A stretch of DNA of 64,000 bases from contig JAGWRO010000023.1 of the NCBI GenBank assembly GCA_028876495.1, forward strand, positions 51,776 through 115,775. Direction: 5' to 3'. The number at the start of each line of letters is the position of its first letter. Positions within the stretch are counted from its first letter, which is position 1. Of the stretch, positions 1 through 9,996 are shown piece after piece. The DNA comes from Bacteroidota bacterium (GTDB lineage Bacteria > Bacteroidota > Bacteroidia > Chitinophagales > Chitinophagaceae). Position numbers and translations under genes: made by a program. A model generated the notes under the pieces. That model had not been told where the DNA came from, did no database searches, and saw nothing but the letters and a program-made list of their open reading frames with translations.

Positions 1-1345
1 GTACTTTTTCCAATCCTTCATTCGTATAAGGAATGTAAGGCTTGCCAAATTTTTTCCAAACCGCTTGCATATAGTCATCCAGCGTTAAATGATAATCATT
101 ACGCAGTCTGAAATCAAGTGCCAGCGCGGTAACTGCGCCATAATAATAATAAGTAGTAAAAATATTCGGATAATTGGTGCGGTCAATAGAAACACCGGCA
201 TCAGTAAAAACTGCCTGGTTGCTCATGGTAACTTCTGAAAACTCTTTCGAGCCCGGACTGTTCAAAACGTAATTCAACATACCGCCAAGAATACCGCAAT
301 ACTCATTCAAATCTTTAAACCCTGCACGCTGCAAAACGAGCTCGCCATAATATTGCGTAAAACCTTCGGCAAACCAAAGGCTGCTGCTCATATCCGCTTC
401 TTTAAAATCAAAAGGTTCGATATCTCGCGGACGAATACACTTTACATTCCAGCAATGAAAAAATTCGTGGGAGGATGTGCTAAGGACATTCATCACATTA
501 TCAACCAACTGTCCGCGATAAGTAATAAATGTAGAATTCCGGTGTTCCATTCCGTCGCCATGCACAAAAGGATTTACATTCTCAATAAAAGTGTACGTGC
601 CGTAATCATAATCAGGTAGTTCACCAAAAACCGCTTCTTCTTCTTTTACCACTTTTTGTTCCATTGCTGTATATGCGTTCATCAAGCTGTCTGATGCTTT
701 GGCGTGCATTACCAATCGCATTACTTCGTTTTTACCATCCGGATTTTTTACGGTCCATGTGCGCAAATGAAAATCACTCAGCTCTGTCGGCGAATCCATC
801 ATGTATTGAAAATTGCGTGCATAGTAGGTGTTAGTTGCAGGCATTGGTTTCAGTTGAGTAGCCACTTTCCAGTGAAGCGATTGAGGCATGTCGAATTCAA
901 AAGTGATCGGTTCCTGGTCGTGCCCTTCGATCCACATAAACGTGGCAGGCATATTCAAATGCGCTTCAGAAGAATCAATGTCATCATAAGTTCCGTCTCC
1001 ATAATCGCCATATAAAGTGTAGGTGATTTTTACGGTGGATGGATGATGCGCCACTTTATAAATATCACCTGAAACTCTTTCTATTGTCAAAGGCTTATCA
1101 TTGTTGTCGAACGCTTTTACGTTATACACATTCTTCCCAAATTCAGCGGTAGCATATCTTCCCGCAGAAGAACGGCTCATGCGAAAAGTTGCCGGAGCGC
1201 TGCTGAGTTTGTTAACCACCAATTGTACCTGTGCCTCATGATGGCGGTAATTGGCAAAAGAAATTTTATAATGAATGTTTTCCTGGGCAGAACTACGTGT
1301 AGCCGTAAACGTGATAACGACTAAAAGAGCAAGAATTTTTTTCAT
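1..1345 (-). CDS. M61 family metallopeptidase (glycyl aminopeptidase-like), partial, runs off the left edge
   Basis: Reverse-strand reading frame starts at the ATG complementary to 1343..1345 (MKKILALLVVITFTATRSSAQENIHYKISFANYRHHEAQVQL...). It contains HEFFHCWNVKCIRP, which matches the M61 HExxH zinc motif and its W-N-V-K-x-I-R-P context. Absent from the ORF track because it has no stop inside the window. Confidence 0.9.
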   Translation of the reverse strand, partial: MKKILALLVVITFTATRSSAQENIHYKISFANYRHHEAQVQLVVNKLSSAPATFRMSRSSAGRYATAEFGKNVYNVKAFDNNDKPLTIERVSGDIYKVAHHPSTVKITYTLYGDYGDGTYDDIDSSEAHLNMPATFMWIEGHDQEPITFEFDMPQSLHWKVATQLKPMPATNTYYARNFQYMMDSPTELSDFHLRTWTVKNPDGKNEVMRLVMHAKASDSLMNAYTAMEQKVVKEEEAVFGELPDYDYGTYTFIENVNPFVHGDGMEHRNSTFITYRGQLVDNVMNVLSTSSHEFFHCWNVKCIRPRDIEPFDFKEADMSSSLWFAEGFTQYYGELVLQRAGFKDLNEYCGILGGMLNYVLNSPGSKEFSEVTMSNQAVFTDAGVSIDRTNYPNIFTTYYYYGAVTALALDFRLRNDYHLTLDDYMQAVWKKFGKPYIPYTNEGLEKV

Positions 1346-1507
1346 AGCAATGATTAAAAAGTTTGAGCGTAAAAATAATGCATTGAAGAGAATTTTCTCT
1401 TTTTTGAAAATCGAATAAAAATTTATTTAATAAAGTTTAAACCGGGGGCTGTAAATTCAACCGCATCAAAAAACCATTTTAGCAATTTGTAATAAGCGAT
1501 CCTTTCG

Positions 1508-1540
1508 CAGTAAACCAATAAAAAATAATCCTTTTTATTT
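1508..1540 (-). repeat. 33-bp intergenic repeat, copy 1
   Basis: Minus strand AAATAAAAAGGATTATTTTTTATTGGTTTACTG. Confidence 0.7.
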
Positions 1541-1662
1541 GGTTATTTATCAATGCGAAATGAAAAGCGATTTATTTAAAATTTCTCTTTAAATTTATTC
1601 ACGAAACCGTATTGCATTTTTCAAACCGTCTTCTTAATCTATCATCACAAAATCTACTAATC

Positions 1663-2583
1663 ATGAAACTAACCAGGAGAAAATTTCTCGTCAACAGTTC
1701 TATCGCACTTGCAGGAACTATGTTACTGCCCGACTTTATTCTTGCCAATAAAAAAGCCAGCGATCATATTCTCGGCATACAGTTATATTCGGTGCGCGAC
1801 GACATGCAGAAAGATCCGCTGGGGACGCTGAAACAGTTGGCTGCTATGGGTTATAAGAATGTAGAACATGCCAACTATATTGACAGAAAATTTTATGGCT
1901 ATTCTGCTGCAGATTTTAAAAAAGTATTGGATGATCTTGGCCTGTATATGCCGAGCGGCCATACCGTTATGTCGGCTAAAGACTGGAATACCAGCACCAA
2001 AGATTTTACAGATGTATGGAAACAAACCGTTGAAGACGCCGCGATAGTAGGAGAGATGTATGTCATCAGTCCGTGGCTTGATGAGAGCCTTCGTCAAAAT
2101 TATGATGACCTGTTGGCGTTTTTGGATGTATTCAATAAATCGGGTGAACTATGCAAAAAATCAGGATTAAAATTTGGTTACCATAATCATGATTTTGAAT
2201 TTAAATATTCATTGAATGGCAAGCTGATTTATGATATTATTTTAGACAAAACCGATCCTGACCTGGTGTTGCAACAAATTGACATCGGCAATATGTACGG
2301 CGCCGGAGGAAGAGCCTTGGAAATCGTTCAAAAACATCCCGGAAGATTCCAAAGTATGCACGTAAAAGATGAGATCAAAGCGCCGGGCAAAGGCGAGATG
2401 GGCGACAATTACGAAAGCACTGTTCTGGGCAAAGGCATCCTACCCGTAAAAGAAATTGTTGATGTCTTCAAAGCAAAGGGCGGCACTACAGAATTTATTA
2501 TCGAGCAGGAATCTTACCAGGGCAAATCACCGCTTGATTGTTCAAAAGAAGATTTAGCAGTGATGAAGAGCTGGGGATTTTAA
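1663..2583 (+). CDS. Sugar phosphate isomerase/epimerase (xylose isomerase-like TIM barrel), exported, twin-arginine-like signal
   Basis: ORF 1612..2583; the ATG at 1663 gives MKLTRRKFLVNSSIALAGTMLLPDF. LGIQLYSVRDDM, YHNHDFEF and MHVKDE are typical of the TIM-barrel epimerase family. Confidence 0.88.
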   Translation: MKLTRRKFLVNSSIALAGTMLLPDFILANKKASDHILGIQLYSVRDDMQKDPLGTLKQLAAMGYKNVEHANYIDRKFYGYSAADFKKVLDDLGLYMPSGHTVMSAKDWNTSTKDFTDVWKQTVEDAAIVGEMYVISPWLDESLRQNYDDLLAFLDVFNKSGELCKKSGLKFGYHNHDFEFKYSLNGKLIYDIILDKTDPDLVLQQIDIGNMYGAGGRALEIVQKHPGRFQSMHVKDEIKAPGKGEMGDNYESTVLGKGILPVKEIVDVFKAKGGTTEFIIEQESYQGKSPLDCSKEDLAVMKSWGF

Positions 2584-2630
2584 GTGGGAAAGTTTTCCTG
2601 GTTGGTCAACTTTCAAAAAGTTCAAAATCT

Positions 2631-2667
2631 CAGTAAACAAATAAATAATCCGGATTTATATTTTTAA
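2631..2667 (-). repeat. 33-bp intergenic repeat, copy 2 (overlaps GH2 stop codon)
   Basis: Minus strand TTAAAAATATAAATCCGGATTATTTATTTGTTTACTG. Confidence 0.65.
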
Positions 2668-5471
2668 TTATTTGCTATTCCCAACGGGATGATTTTTTTC
2701 TCCACATTCCATCCGCTTACTGCCAATTGAGTTTTGCCGATTGCAATTTTAGCATTCGGAATACTTACTGTAACCGTTGTGCTTTCGTTTGGCGACAATG
2801 AAAAATAATTATCTGACCAAAAAGATGGCAATATCTCTTTCCCATTTTCGATGATCTGCGGATTAATAAAGAAGGCTAATCCTTTGTTAGTATTGGAGAT
2901 TTGCAATGTCCATTTTGTTTCGTTTTTCAGCTTTTCGGTTTTAATCACTTTTACTTTTACCTCAGCGGCAGGCATTTCTTTTAATACTTTAAAATTATGA
3001 TCGGGAGCAAACCAATAAGTATTCTGCGAAATGGTTTTTCCTGTTGCATTTTTAAGAGATAAAACCACAAACGAAACTCCGTTTTCTTTTGCCAAAACGT
3101 TTTGCAGCGATATAGATTCTTTTACATCACTTGCTTTTAAACTCATCGCTTTATTTTGGCTGAATAATAATTTACTGTTCAGATCGTACACCTTAACTTC
3201 TGCTTTTAAACCAACTTGTGATTTATAAGATCGGTTAACAATTGCAACTACCGAATCATCGAGGTTCAATTGAATATGCACCGGCTCACAGGCTCTTTTC
3301 ATAAAATAATATCCCGCATTCGGGTTCAGATACCAATCATACACCTGCCAGATCACACTTGGAAGAGCCGCATTTAATTTCCACAACATTACGCCACCGG
3401 TTTCATTTAATTTATGTCCAGCAGCTTCAAAAATTCCCCTATAACCATCGGCATTAACCAGTTGCATTTTATCTGAAAAGTCTTTCATGCTTTCAGGCGC
3501 TCCGTATCTTTCAGCCATGGCATTGTAATAGGTATCATAATGGCCGTTGCCCACACACGCATCATGATAACCCCAGGTATTATTTAAAGGAAAAGGTAGG
3601 GTAGAGTCAGGAACAAGGTTATTAATAATTGCCGGTAAAGTTTCGTAAGGCGGCTGGGAAGGAATGCCGGTTTCATCTTTAAAAACCCAGTCTCTTCCCG
3701 CATCAGCGAGTTTGTAATAATGAGCCGCATCCTGCCATGAATAAGGGCCGCCGCTATAAACACCTGAAGGCTGGTCATCAGGCCATGAACCTTTCCAGCC
3801 AGTGGGCAATTTTGCAAAACCTGATGAACTCGGAATAAATGGCCTTGTGCCATCAAGTGTGGCTACATCATTTCGCATCGCATCATACAATTCTTTTCTT
3901 GCATGGCCTTCATTTCCTCCTGTCCAAAGTAATAAACTGGCATGATTTCTAATCCTGTAAATAGTGCTTTCCATATTCCTGATAAAAACATTTCCTTCTA
4001 AAGGCCAGTCGGGTGAGCCTTTAAATTCGCCCTGTGTATCACCTGTTACCCAGAAATCCTGCCAAACCAATAATCCGTATTTGTCGGCCATGTCAAAGAA
4101 AATATCCGGCGGTGCAATGCCGCCGCCCCAGATACGAACCAAATTGATATTTGCATTTCTGCACAAGTGCAGTTCATAATCATAACGGGCTGAATCCCTG
4201 TTGAGCATCATATCAGGAACCCACGCGCCACCATCTAAATGAATCCTTTCCGCATTCACATAAAAATCTCTTCGTGCCCAACCGTTCACCATTACCACTT
4301 TCGAACTCACCGTCCTGATTCCTAAGACAAATGACGTATCATCAGAAATTTGGTTGCCGTTTTGATATTGCAACCGGATGCGGTATAAATTCGGCTGTCC
4401 ATAGCCGTTAGGCCACCATAAATGTGGTTTTTGAATAGTAAACTGTTTAACGTTTTGAGGGCTTAAATGAACATCAGCAGAACCATTTGCATCGATTGAA
4501 ATTTTTTGATTTACGGTAAAAGATGGCCCACTAAAGTTTTCAGGGCTGATCGTAATTTTTAAATTTCCATTTTGTTTTTCTGCACCATAATTGTTTAAAG
4601 AAAGATCGAGCGATAGATGGGCAATATTGGTATCAGGAAGATTAGGAAGCTCTGTTTTGATATGTGGATTTTGAATTACCACCTGCCCTGAAGTGCGTAA
4701 ATAAACCGGTTGCCAGATTCCCATATTTCTGTCACGAACTGCCGGCATCCAGTCCCAGCCTACAGAACAAAGCATCGTTACATTTTTTCCTATATCACCG
4801 GTTGGGCCTCCGTTCGCAAAGAAATCCCCCAGCGCTTTTAATTGTGGTGTAGCGGGTAATCCCGGGTAATCCAACGGATAAATTTTTACGGCAAGAACAT
4901 TGGTTTCTCCGGCATGAATTGTATTAGTCACGTCAAGGCTGTACTGAGCGAACATGCCGGCCATTTGAGAAGAATCTGCGATCTGCTTTCCGTTTACCCA
5001 AACGGCGGCGCGATAATTAATTCCTTTAAAAATCAGTTGAAAATGTTTACCCTTATCACTTTTAGGAACTGTAAAAGTGGTTCGATACCAATAAGGTTTT
5101 TTCCAGGGGTTGGGTTCATTGGGAAGATAGCTATACTGCTCCAGGTTGTACTGGTGATTAAAAGAATCGGAAGCATCAGGAATGAGCATGTTGTTCATGC
5201 CGATATAAGGATCGGGATACACTTTATTGGCAACCAAACCGGTTAGAACTGTTGAAGGAACCTTCACCGGAAACCAATATACACGCGAATTATAGGCCGA
5301 AGTGGAAAGTTCTTTTCCCGTTTCAGTAATTACATAAGAAGATTGCAGGTTAAAATTTGTAAGAGCTATTTGTTTTACATCATGGCTTTGTGCGGTTAGA
5401 AAGGAAGGAGCACAAAAAAGTAAACCCAAAAGAAGAAAATGAACTTTCATATTTCGCATGATACGTTTCAA
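2664..5471 (-). CDS. Glycoside hydrolase family 2 protein (beta-mannosidase / exo-beta-glucosaminidase-like)
   Basis: 935 aa with signal peptide, sugar-binding/Ig-like/TIM layout (NLVRIWGGGIAPPDIFFDMADKYGLLVWQDFW; LLWTGGNEGH; WVFKDETGIPS). Confidence 0.88.
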   Translation of the reverse strand: MKRIMRNMKVHFLLLGLLFCAPSFLTAQSHDVKQIALTNFNLQSSYVITETGKELSTSAYNSRVYWFPVKVPSTVLTGLVANKVYPDPYIGMNNMLIPDASDSFNHQYNLEQYSYLPNEPNPWKKPYWYRTTFTVPKSDKGKHFQLIFKGINYRAAVWVNGKQIADSSQMAGMFAQYSLDVTNTIHAGETNVLAVKIYPLDYPGLPATPQLKALGDFFANGGPTGDIGKNVTMLCSVGWDWMPAVRDRNMGIWQPVYLRTSGQVVIQNPHIKTELPNLPDTNIAHLSLDLSLNNYGAEKQNGNLKITISPENFSGPSFTVNQKISIDANGSADVHLSPQNVKQFTIQKPHLWWPNGYGQPNLYRIRLQYQNGNQISDDTSFVLGIRTVSSKVVMVNGWARRDFYVNAERIHLDGGAWVPDMMLNRDSARYDYELHLCRNANINLVRIWGGGIAPPDIFFDMADKYGLLVWQDFWVTGDTQGEFKGSPDWPLEGNVFIRNMESTIYRIRNHASLLLWTGGNEGHARKELYDAMRNDVATLDGTRPFIPSSSGFAKLPTGWKGSWPDDQPSGVYSGGPYSWQDAAHYYKLADAGRDWVFKDETGIPSQPPYETLPAIINNLVPDSTLPFPLNNTWGYHDACVGNGHYDTYYNAMAERYGAPESMKDFSDKMQLVNADGYRGIFEAAGHKLNETGGVMLWKLNAALPSVIWQVYDWYLNPNAGYYFMKRACEPVHIQLNLDDSVVAIVNRSYKSQVGLKAEVKVYDLNSKLLFSQNKAMSLKASDVKESISLQNVLAKENGVSFVVLSLKNATGKTISQNTYWFAPDHNFKVLKEMPAAEVKVKVIKTEKLKNETKWTLQISNTNKGLAFFINPQIIENGKEILPSFWSDNYFSLSPNESTTVTVSIPNAKIAIGKTQLAVSGWNVEKKIIPLGIANN

Positions 5472-5688
5472 TTTAATGAACCATAAAATTAGCCATACTT
5501 TTCAATTTGTTTGCCGGTAACAAAGCAATTGCACATTTATATTATAAAGAAGATAAAAATGTACCTGTTGTATCTCTTTCAAATTTGTTGACAAGTGAAA
5601 GCACTCAGTGCACTGAAAAAGTTCTGTTTCAAATTAGCCGGTATTCGATATTTCTTTTTCAATTCATCTTCAACGCGATCAACAACCC

Positions 5689-5720
5689 AAATAAAATTCT
5701 CCTTATTTGTTGGTTCACTG
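5689..5720 (+). repeat. 33-bp intergenic repeat, copy 3
   Basis: AAATAAAATTCTCCTTATTTGTTGGTTCACTG. Confidence 0.75.
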
Positions 5721-6127
5721 TATCAGAATATAGGGAGAAAACCATTTTTAATAGTTCCTCTATAATTTTTATTTTTTAAAACCTGATCGGTATCATGTAA
5801 AAATCTGATTTGAAACAGCTTTTCAGGGTTTTTGTTCCAATAATTTTATTTCAAATAACTGCCATGAAAAAAAATCCAATAAACGATACCTCCTTAAAAA
5901 GGAATTTAATCGTTAGCAGAAGCTTGTATTTGTTTTCATCAGCCTGATTGTATGGTTATTAATTATACCTCTTAAGACCTGCATAATCTAGAAATCCCCG
6001 GTTTTATCAATATTCAGGTTGTATGTATTGCTTGTATAATTAAATACCTGGCAGAAAAACAGCCATTTCTTACTTATCAGATATAACATCCGCTGTATTT
6101 AATTAAAAATAAAAACACTTATTTATT

Positions 6128-8161
6128 ATGGAGTTGCATAAACAAAAATGGCATAGCCGGCTAACCATTTGGGTAGTCGGGCTTTTGCTCTTTGAATTGA
6201 TTTCCGGTTTAATAATATACCTGGGTTCTTTCAGTTTAACTACCCAGGCCCTTGTTGTTATACATACAGCCCTCGGGCTTGTAGTAGTTATACCCTATAT
6301 CATTTATCAAATACGACATTGGTTGTCGTACCGTAAGAACCACCTTACTCAGCATAAACTGATAGGTTATATTGCAATGGGTACTGCGGCCGTAGCTGCT
6401 ATAACCGGTCTTCTGTTAACCTACGAAGCTGTATTCCAAACCCGTATAAATTATTTATGGGATCAGATCCATATTGTTGCAACATTTGCCTTTTTGTTAT
6501 CAATAGTACCTCATATAGGGTTATTAATTATCCGCGATTATAAAGCCAATAAGGAGAAGAAAACTCTTTCACTCATAAAAGCTGAAAGAACATTTGGATA
6601 CCGTGTTTTTTTTGTGCTTACCATATTAATAGCTTTCGTGGCTCTTTTCGTTTATGCTTATAATCCGATTCATTTTAATAATAAATTTCCGGCTAATTAC
6701 CAGTTTATGTATGGTAAGAATAAGCCATTTGAGCCGAGCCTTGCCACCACCATAAACGGGCATGCTATCGATGCCCGGCTTTTGGGTAATTCAAAATCCT
6801 GTATGAGTAGTGGTTGTCATACCAATATAGGCCATGAATGGGAAGCCAATGCTCATCGCTATTCTGCCATGGATCCGGCTTTTCGTGTAGTTCAGCATGC
6901 TATGGCCGTTGAAAAAGGTCCTGCATCGACACGATATTGCGGAGGTTGCCACGATCCGATTTCTCTTTTATCCGGTTCCAAGAATCTGGATGATACTAAA
7001 CTCACAAATCCGATGGGATTGGATGAAGGAATATCCTGTGTAAGTTGCCATTCTATAACAAAAGTCGATGTAATGGGGAATGCCCAGTACCAGATTACAA
7101 AACGGGTACCCTATATGTATGAAATAGAAAAAGGAAAAGCAGCCAAGTTTTTGAGTGATTTTTTAATTCGCGCTTATCCACAGTACCATGTTGCGAGTTT
7201 TAACAAAACAATTTTAAAGACGCCGGAATTCTGTGGTTCATGTCATAAACAATTTATTGATAAACAAGTAAACGGTGTAGGAACGGTACAGTTGCAGAAT
7301 CAATATGACAGTTGGCGAAAAAGTCACTGGAATCATCCTGGGGTGGCTACGAAATCGATTGAGTGCCGCGAATGCCATATGCCGCTGGATTCTTCATTTG
7401 ATCCGGCTAACGGAGATCCGTCGGATTATAACAGAACACCCAATGATAATATGCACCGAAGCCACCGATTCCTTGGTGGCAATCAGTTCATGCCAACCTT
7501 ATTGAAACTTCCGGGTGGTAAAAAACAAGTAGAATTAGTGGAAAAATGGCTGAAGGGAGAAATACAGATTCCGGAAATTAAAAATAAATGGCATAATGGT
7601 GCGGTTCTTCCTATCCAGGTAGAAACTCCTGACACTATTAGTGCCGGACAAGGAGTAGGGATAGATGTGACTGTCACAAACAATAAATCCGGGCATCACT
7701 TTCCTACTGGTCCTCTCGATTTGATACAAGCTTGGATTGAGGTAACCGTAAAAGACAGTTATGGTAATATAGTTTATTCTTCCGGTGTTCTGGATCAGCA
7801 TCACTTCATTCCGCCAGGATCAGTTATCTATCGTGCTCAGCCCGTTGATCAGTTTGGGAGCGATGTAGACAAACATAATTTGTGGAACCTGGTTGGTATA
7901 AAGTTCAGCCGGGCGCTTTACCCCGGATTCAGTGATCAGTTAAAATATAATTTTATTTATAAACCGGGGATACAAGGTAATACTCATACTAACGATACGC
8001 TGTATGTTAATGCTAAATTGTGTTATAGAAAATTCAACCAGTTTGTACTTAACACTTTTTTTTCTGACAATGGCAAAATTGATATCACTGCTCCGGTTAC
8101 TGTTTTATCCAGTGATTCTAAGAAGATAATTGTCAAAAGATCAAACCACACCCATTCGTAA
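6128..8161 (+). CDS. Membrane-anchored multiheme cytochrome c with N-terminal b561-like TM region
   Basis: Four hydrophobic N-terminal segments, then heme motifs CMSSGCH (CX4CH), CGGCH, CVSCH, CGSCH, CRECH. Confidence 0.88.
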   Translation: MELHKQKWHSRLTIWVVGLLLFELISGLIIYLGSFSLTTQALVVIHTALGLVVVIPYIIYQIRHWLSYRKNHLTQHKLIGYIAMGTAAVAAITGLLLTYEAVFQTRINYLWDQIHIVATFAFLLSIVPHIGLLIIRDYKANKEKKTLSLIKAERTFGYRVFFVLTILIAFVALFVYAYNPIHFNNKFPANYQFMYGKNKPFEPSLATTINGHAIDARLLGNSKSCMSSGCHTNIGHEWEANAHRYSAMDPAFRVVQHAMAVEKGPASTRYCGGCHDPISLLSGSKNLDDTKLTNPMGLDEGISCVSCHSITKVDVMGNAQYQITKRVPYMYEIEKGKAAKFLSDFLIRAYPQYHVASFNKTILKTPEFCGSCHKQFIDKQVNGVGTVQLQNQYDSWRKSHWNHPGVATKSIECRECHMPLDSSFDPANGDPSDYNRTPNDNMHRSHRFLGGNQFMPTLLKLPGGKKQVELVEKWLKGEIQIPEIKNKWHNGAVLPIQVETPDTISAGQGVGIDVTVTNNKSGHHFPTGPLDLIQAWIEVTVKDSYGNIVYSSGVLDQHHFIPPGSVIYRAQPVDQFGSDVDKHNLWNLVGIKFSRALYPGFSDQLKYNFIYKPGIQGNTHTNDTLYVNAKLCYRKFNQFVLNTFFSDNGKIDITAPVTVLSSDSKKIIVKRSNHTHS

Positions 8162-8166
8162 TACTT

Positions 8167-9987
8167 ATGTCTGTATCCAGAAGAAAACGGTCCATCTTTG
8201 TAACAAGCCTTATAGCAACTGTATTTGCATTGGTATTAGCTCTCTTTTTTTTCAGGAAGCAAAAGGTAAACCTTTATAGTCCCGGAGAAACGGTGAAAGG
8301 CGTTACGGCGGAACTATATAAGCCGGTTCCGAAGAATCATCCGGATGTAGTCTTTACGGATATTACAAAGAGAGCCGGTATCAATTTCACACACTTCTAT
8401 GGAAAACGTAGCACTCAATTACCTGAAGATATGGGATCCGGTGCAGCATGGATTGATTATGACCAGGACGGCTTTGATGACTTATTAGTGGTGAATGAAG
8501 CAGGTCCTTTGACGATGACTCCGGAGGAAGTTAAAAAATCCCCTGCCTATACCAGGCTTTATCATAACAATGGTAACGGAACATTTACAGATGTAACCAC
8601 ACAGTCAGGAATAAACTTTCATGGTTGCGGAATGGGAGTAGCGGTTGGAGATGTTGATAATGATGGTTATCCCGATATTTTTATTAGCGCTTATGGTAAA
8701 AATGTATATTATCATAATAACGGAAATGGCACTTTTGCAGATGAAACCAGTAAAGCCGGATTTGGAGGAAAGGAAGGCTTTTGGACGGGCGCCAGCTGGG
8801 CCGATTATGACAGAGACGGCTTTTTGGATTTGTATGTTTGTGGTTATGTAAAGTACAGTCAATTGGATAAACAGCCAGTATCAACCAGGGATAATAATGA
8901 AGAACCAGCCGGTATTAATCCTTTGTCTTTTCCTCCGCAACGTAACTTATTATATCATAACAACAGAAATGGAACTTTCACAGAAGTAGCCATTCCTGCA
9001 GGAGTTGCCGATCCTAAAGGAAAGAGTCTTTCTGCATCCTGGTGTGATTTTAATAATGATGGTTGGCCTGATTTGTATGTCGCTAATGATGTGTCTGATA
9101 ATGTGCTGTATCTAAATAACGGGGATGGAACATTTAATGAAATTAGTCACCTGGCACACGTGGCTGATTATCGTGGTGCCATGGGTCTTGCTGTCGGAGA
9201 TTGGGACAATGACGGAGATATGGATTTATTTGTAACCCATTGGCTTGCCGAAGAAAATGGTTTTTATATTAATAAGCTTAATACAATAGGTAAAATACCG
9301 GGTACACTACATGCCCTTCAATTTCAGGATGAGGCAGAAAAATATGGCCTTGGCCAGGTTTCATTAGATGATGTGGCATGGGGCACTTCATTTTTTGATT
9401 ATGACAATGATACCCGCCTTGATTTATTGGTGATTAACGGTAGTACCAACCAGCAAGAAGATCATCCAGAATATTTAGTTCCAATGAAAGACCGTCTCTT
9501 TTGGAATGAAGGGCCTGAAAAAGGGTTTGCCGAAGTAACACCAGTTAGTGGTGAAGCATTATCCTATGAAAATGTAGGCAGGGGAGCAGCGTTTGGAGAT
9601 TATGATAATGACGGGGATGTTGATGTGTTTATAGTAAATAATTGTGGCGAGGGGGTGCTATTGAGAAATGACGGCGGGAATAAAAATAACTGGTTGGAAT
9701 TAAAATTGGTGGGTACCAAAAGTAATCGGTCGGCGATCGGGGCCAGAATAAGGATAGTAAGTGGCAAAGTATCTCAAATTCGCGAAGTAAATAATCAGAG
9801 TTCATACTTATCACAAAATAGTCTGACGCAACATTTTGGTTTAGCAAAATATACGAAAGTAGATACGCTTAAAATTCAGTGGCCGAGCGGTCTTAATCAG
9901 CAATTTCTGAATATTCCGATAAATGAACGTATAGAAATAACCGAAGGAGTAAATAGGATTAAAAATTTAAAGAATCTTCATAATTGA
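8167..9987 (+). CDS. FG-GAP/VCBS repeat protein with C-terminal ASPIC/UnbV domain (CRTAC1-like)
   Basis: Repeated DxDxDG-type loops (DYDQDGFDD, DVDNDGYPD, DYDRDGFLD, DFNNDGWPD, DWDNDGDMD, DYDNDGDVD) and a C-terminal GARIRIVSGKVSQIREVNNQSSYLSQNSLTQHFGL segment typical of ASPIC/UnbV. Confidence 0.92.
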   Translation: MSVSRRKRSIFVTSLIATVFALVLALFFFRKQKVNLYSPGETVKGVTAELYKPVPKNHPDVVFTDITKRAGINFTHFYGKRSTQLPEDMGSGAAWIDYDQDGFDDLLVVNEAGPLTMTPEEVKKSPAYTRLYHNNGNGTFTDVTTQSGINFHGCGMGVAVGDVDNDGYPDIFISAYGKNVYYHNNGNGTFADETSKAGFGGKEGFWTGASWADYDRDGFLDLYVCGYVKYSQLDKQPVSTRDNNEEPAGINPLSFPPQRNLLYHNNRNGTFTEVAIPAGVADPKGKSLSASWCDFNNDGWPDLYVANDVSDNVLYLNNGDGTFNEISHLAHVADYRGAMGLAVGDWDNDGDMDLFVTHWLAEENGFYINKLNTIGKIPGTLHALQFQDEAEKYGLGQVSLDDVAWGTSFFDYDNDTRLDLLVINGSTNQQEDHPEYLVPMKDRLFWNEGPEKGFAEVTPVSGEALSYENVGRGAAFGDYDNDGDVDVFIVNNCGEGVLLRNDGGNKNNWLELKLVGTKSNRSAIGARIRIVSGKVSQIREVNNQSSYLSQNSLTQHFGLAKYTKVDTLKIQWPSGLNQQFLNIPINERIEITEGVNRIKNLKNLHN

Positions 9988-9996
9988 TGAGACCTT

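Noticed and set aside
353-1015. Two plus-strand ORFs (88 and 103 aa) near the left edge
   Set aside because: Both are antisense to the partial M61 peptidase, which has its HExxH motif on the minus strand.
5605-5614. CAGTGCACTG 10-bp palindrome in the GH2-cytochrome gap
   Set aside because: Too short to be meaningful alone and no second copy noticed.
5507-5779. 90-aa plus-strand ORF upstream of the cytochrome operon
   Set aside because: Contains a copy of the 33-bp repeat, has no coding character and overlaps a regulatory-type gap.
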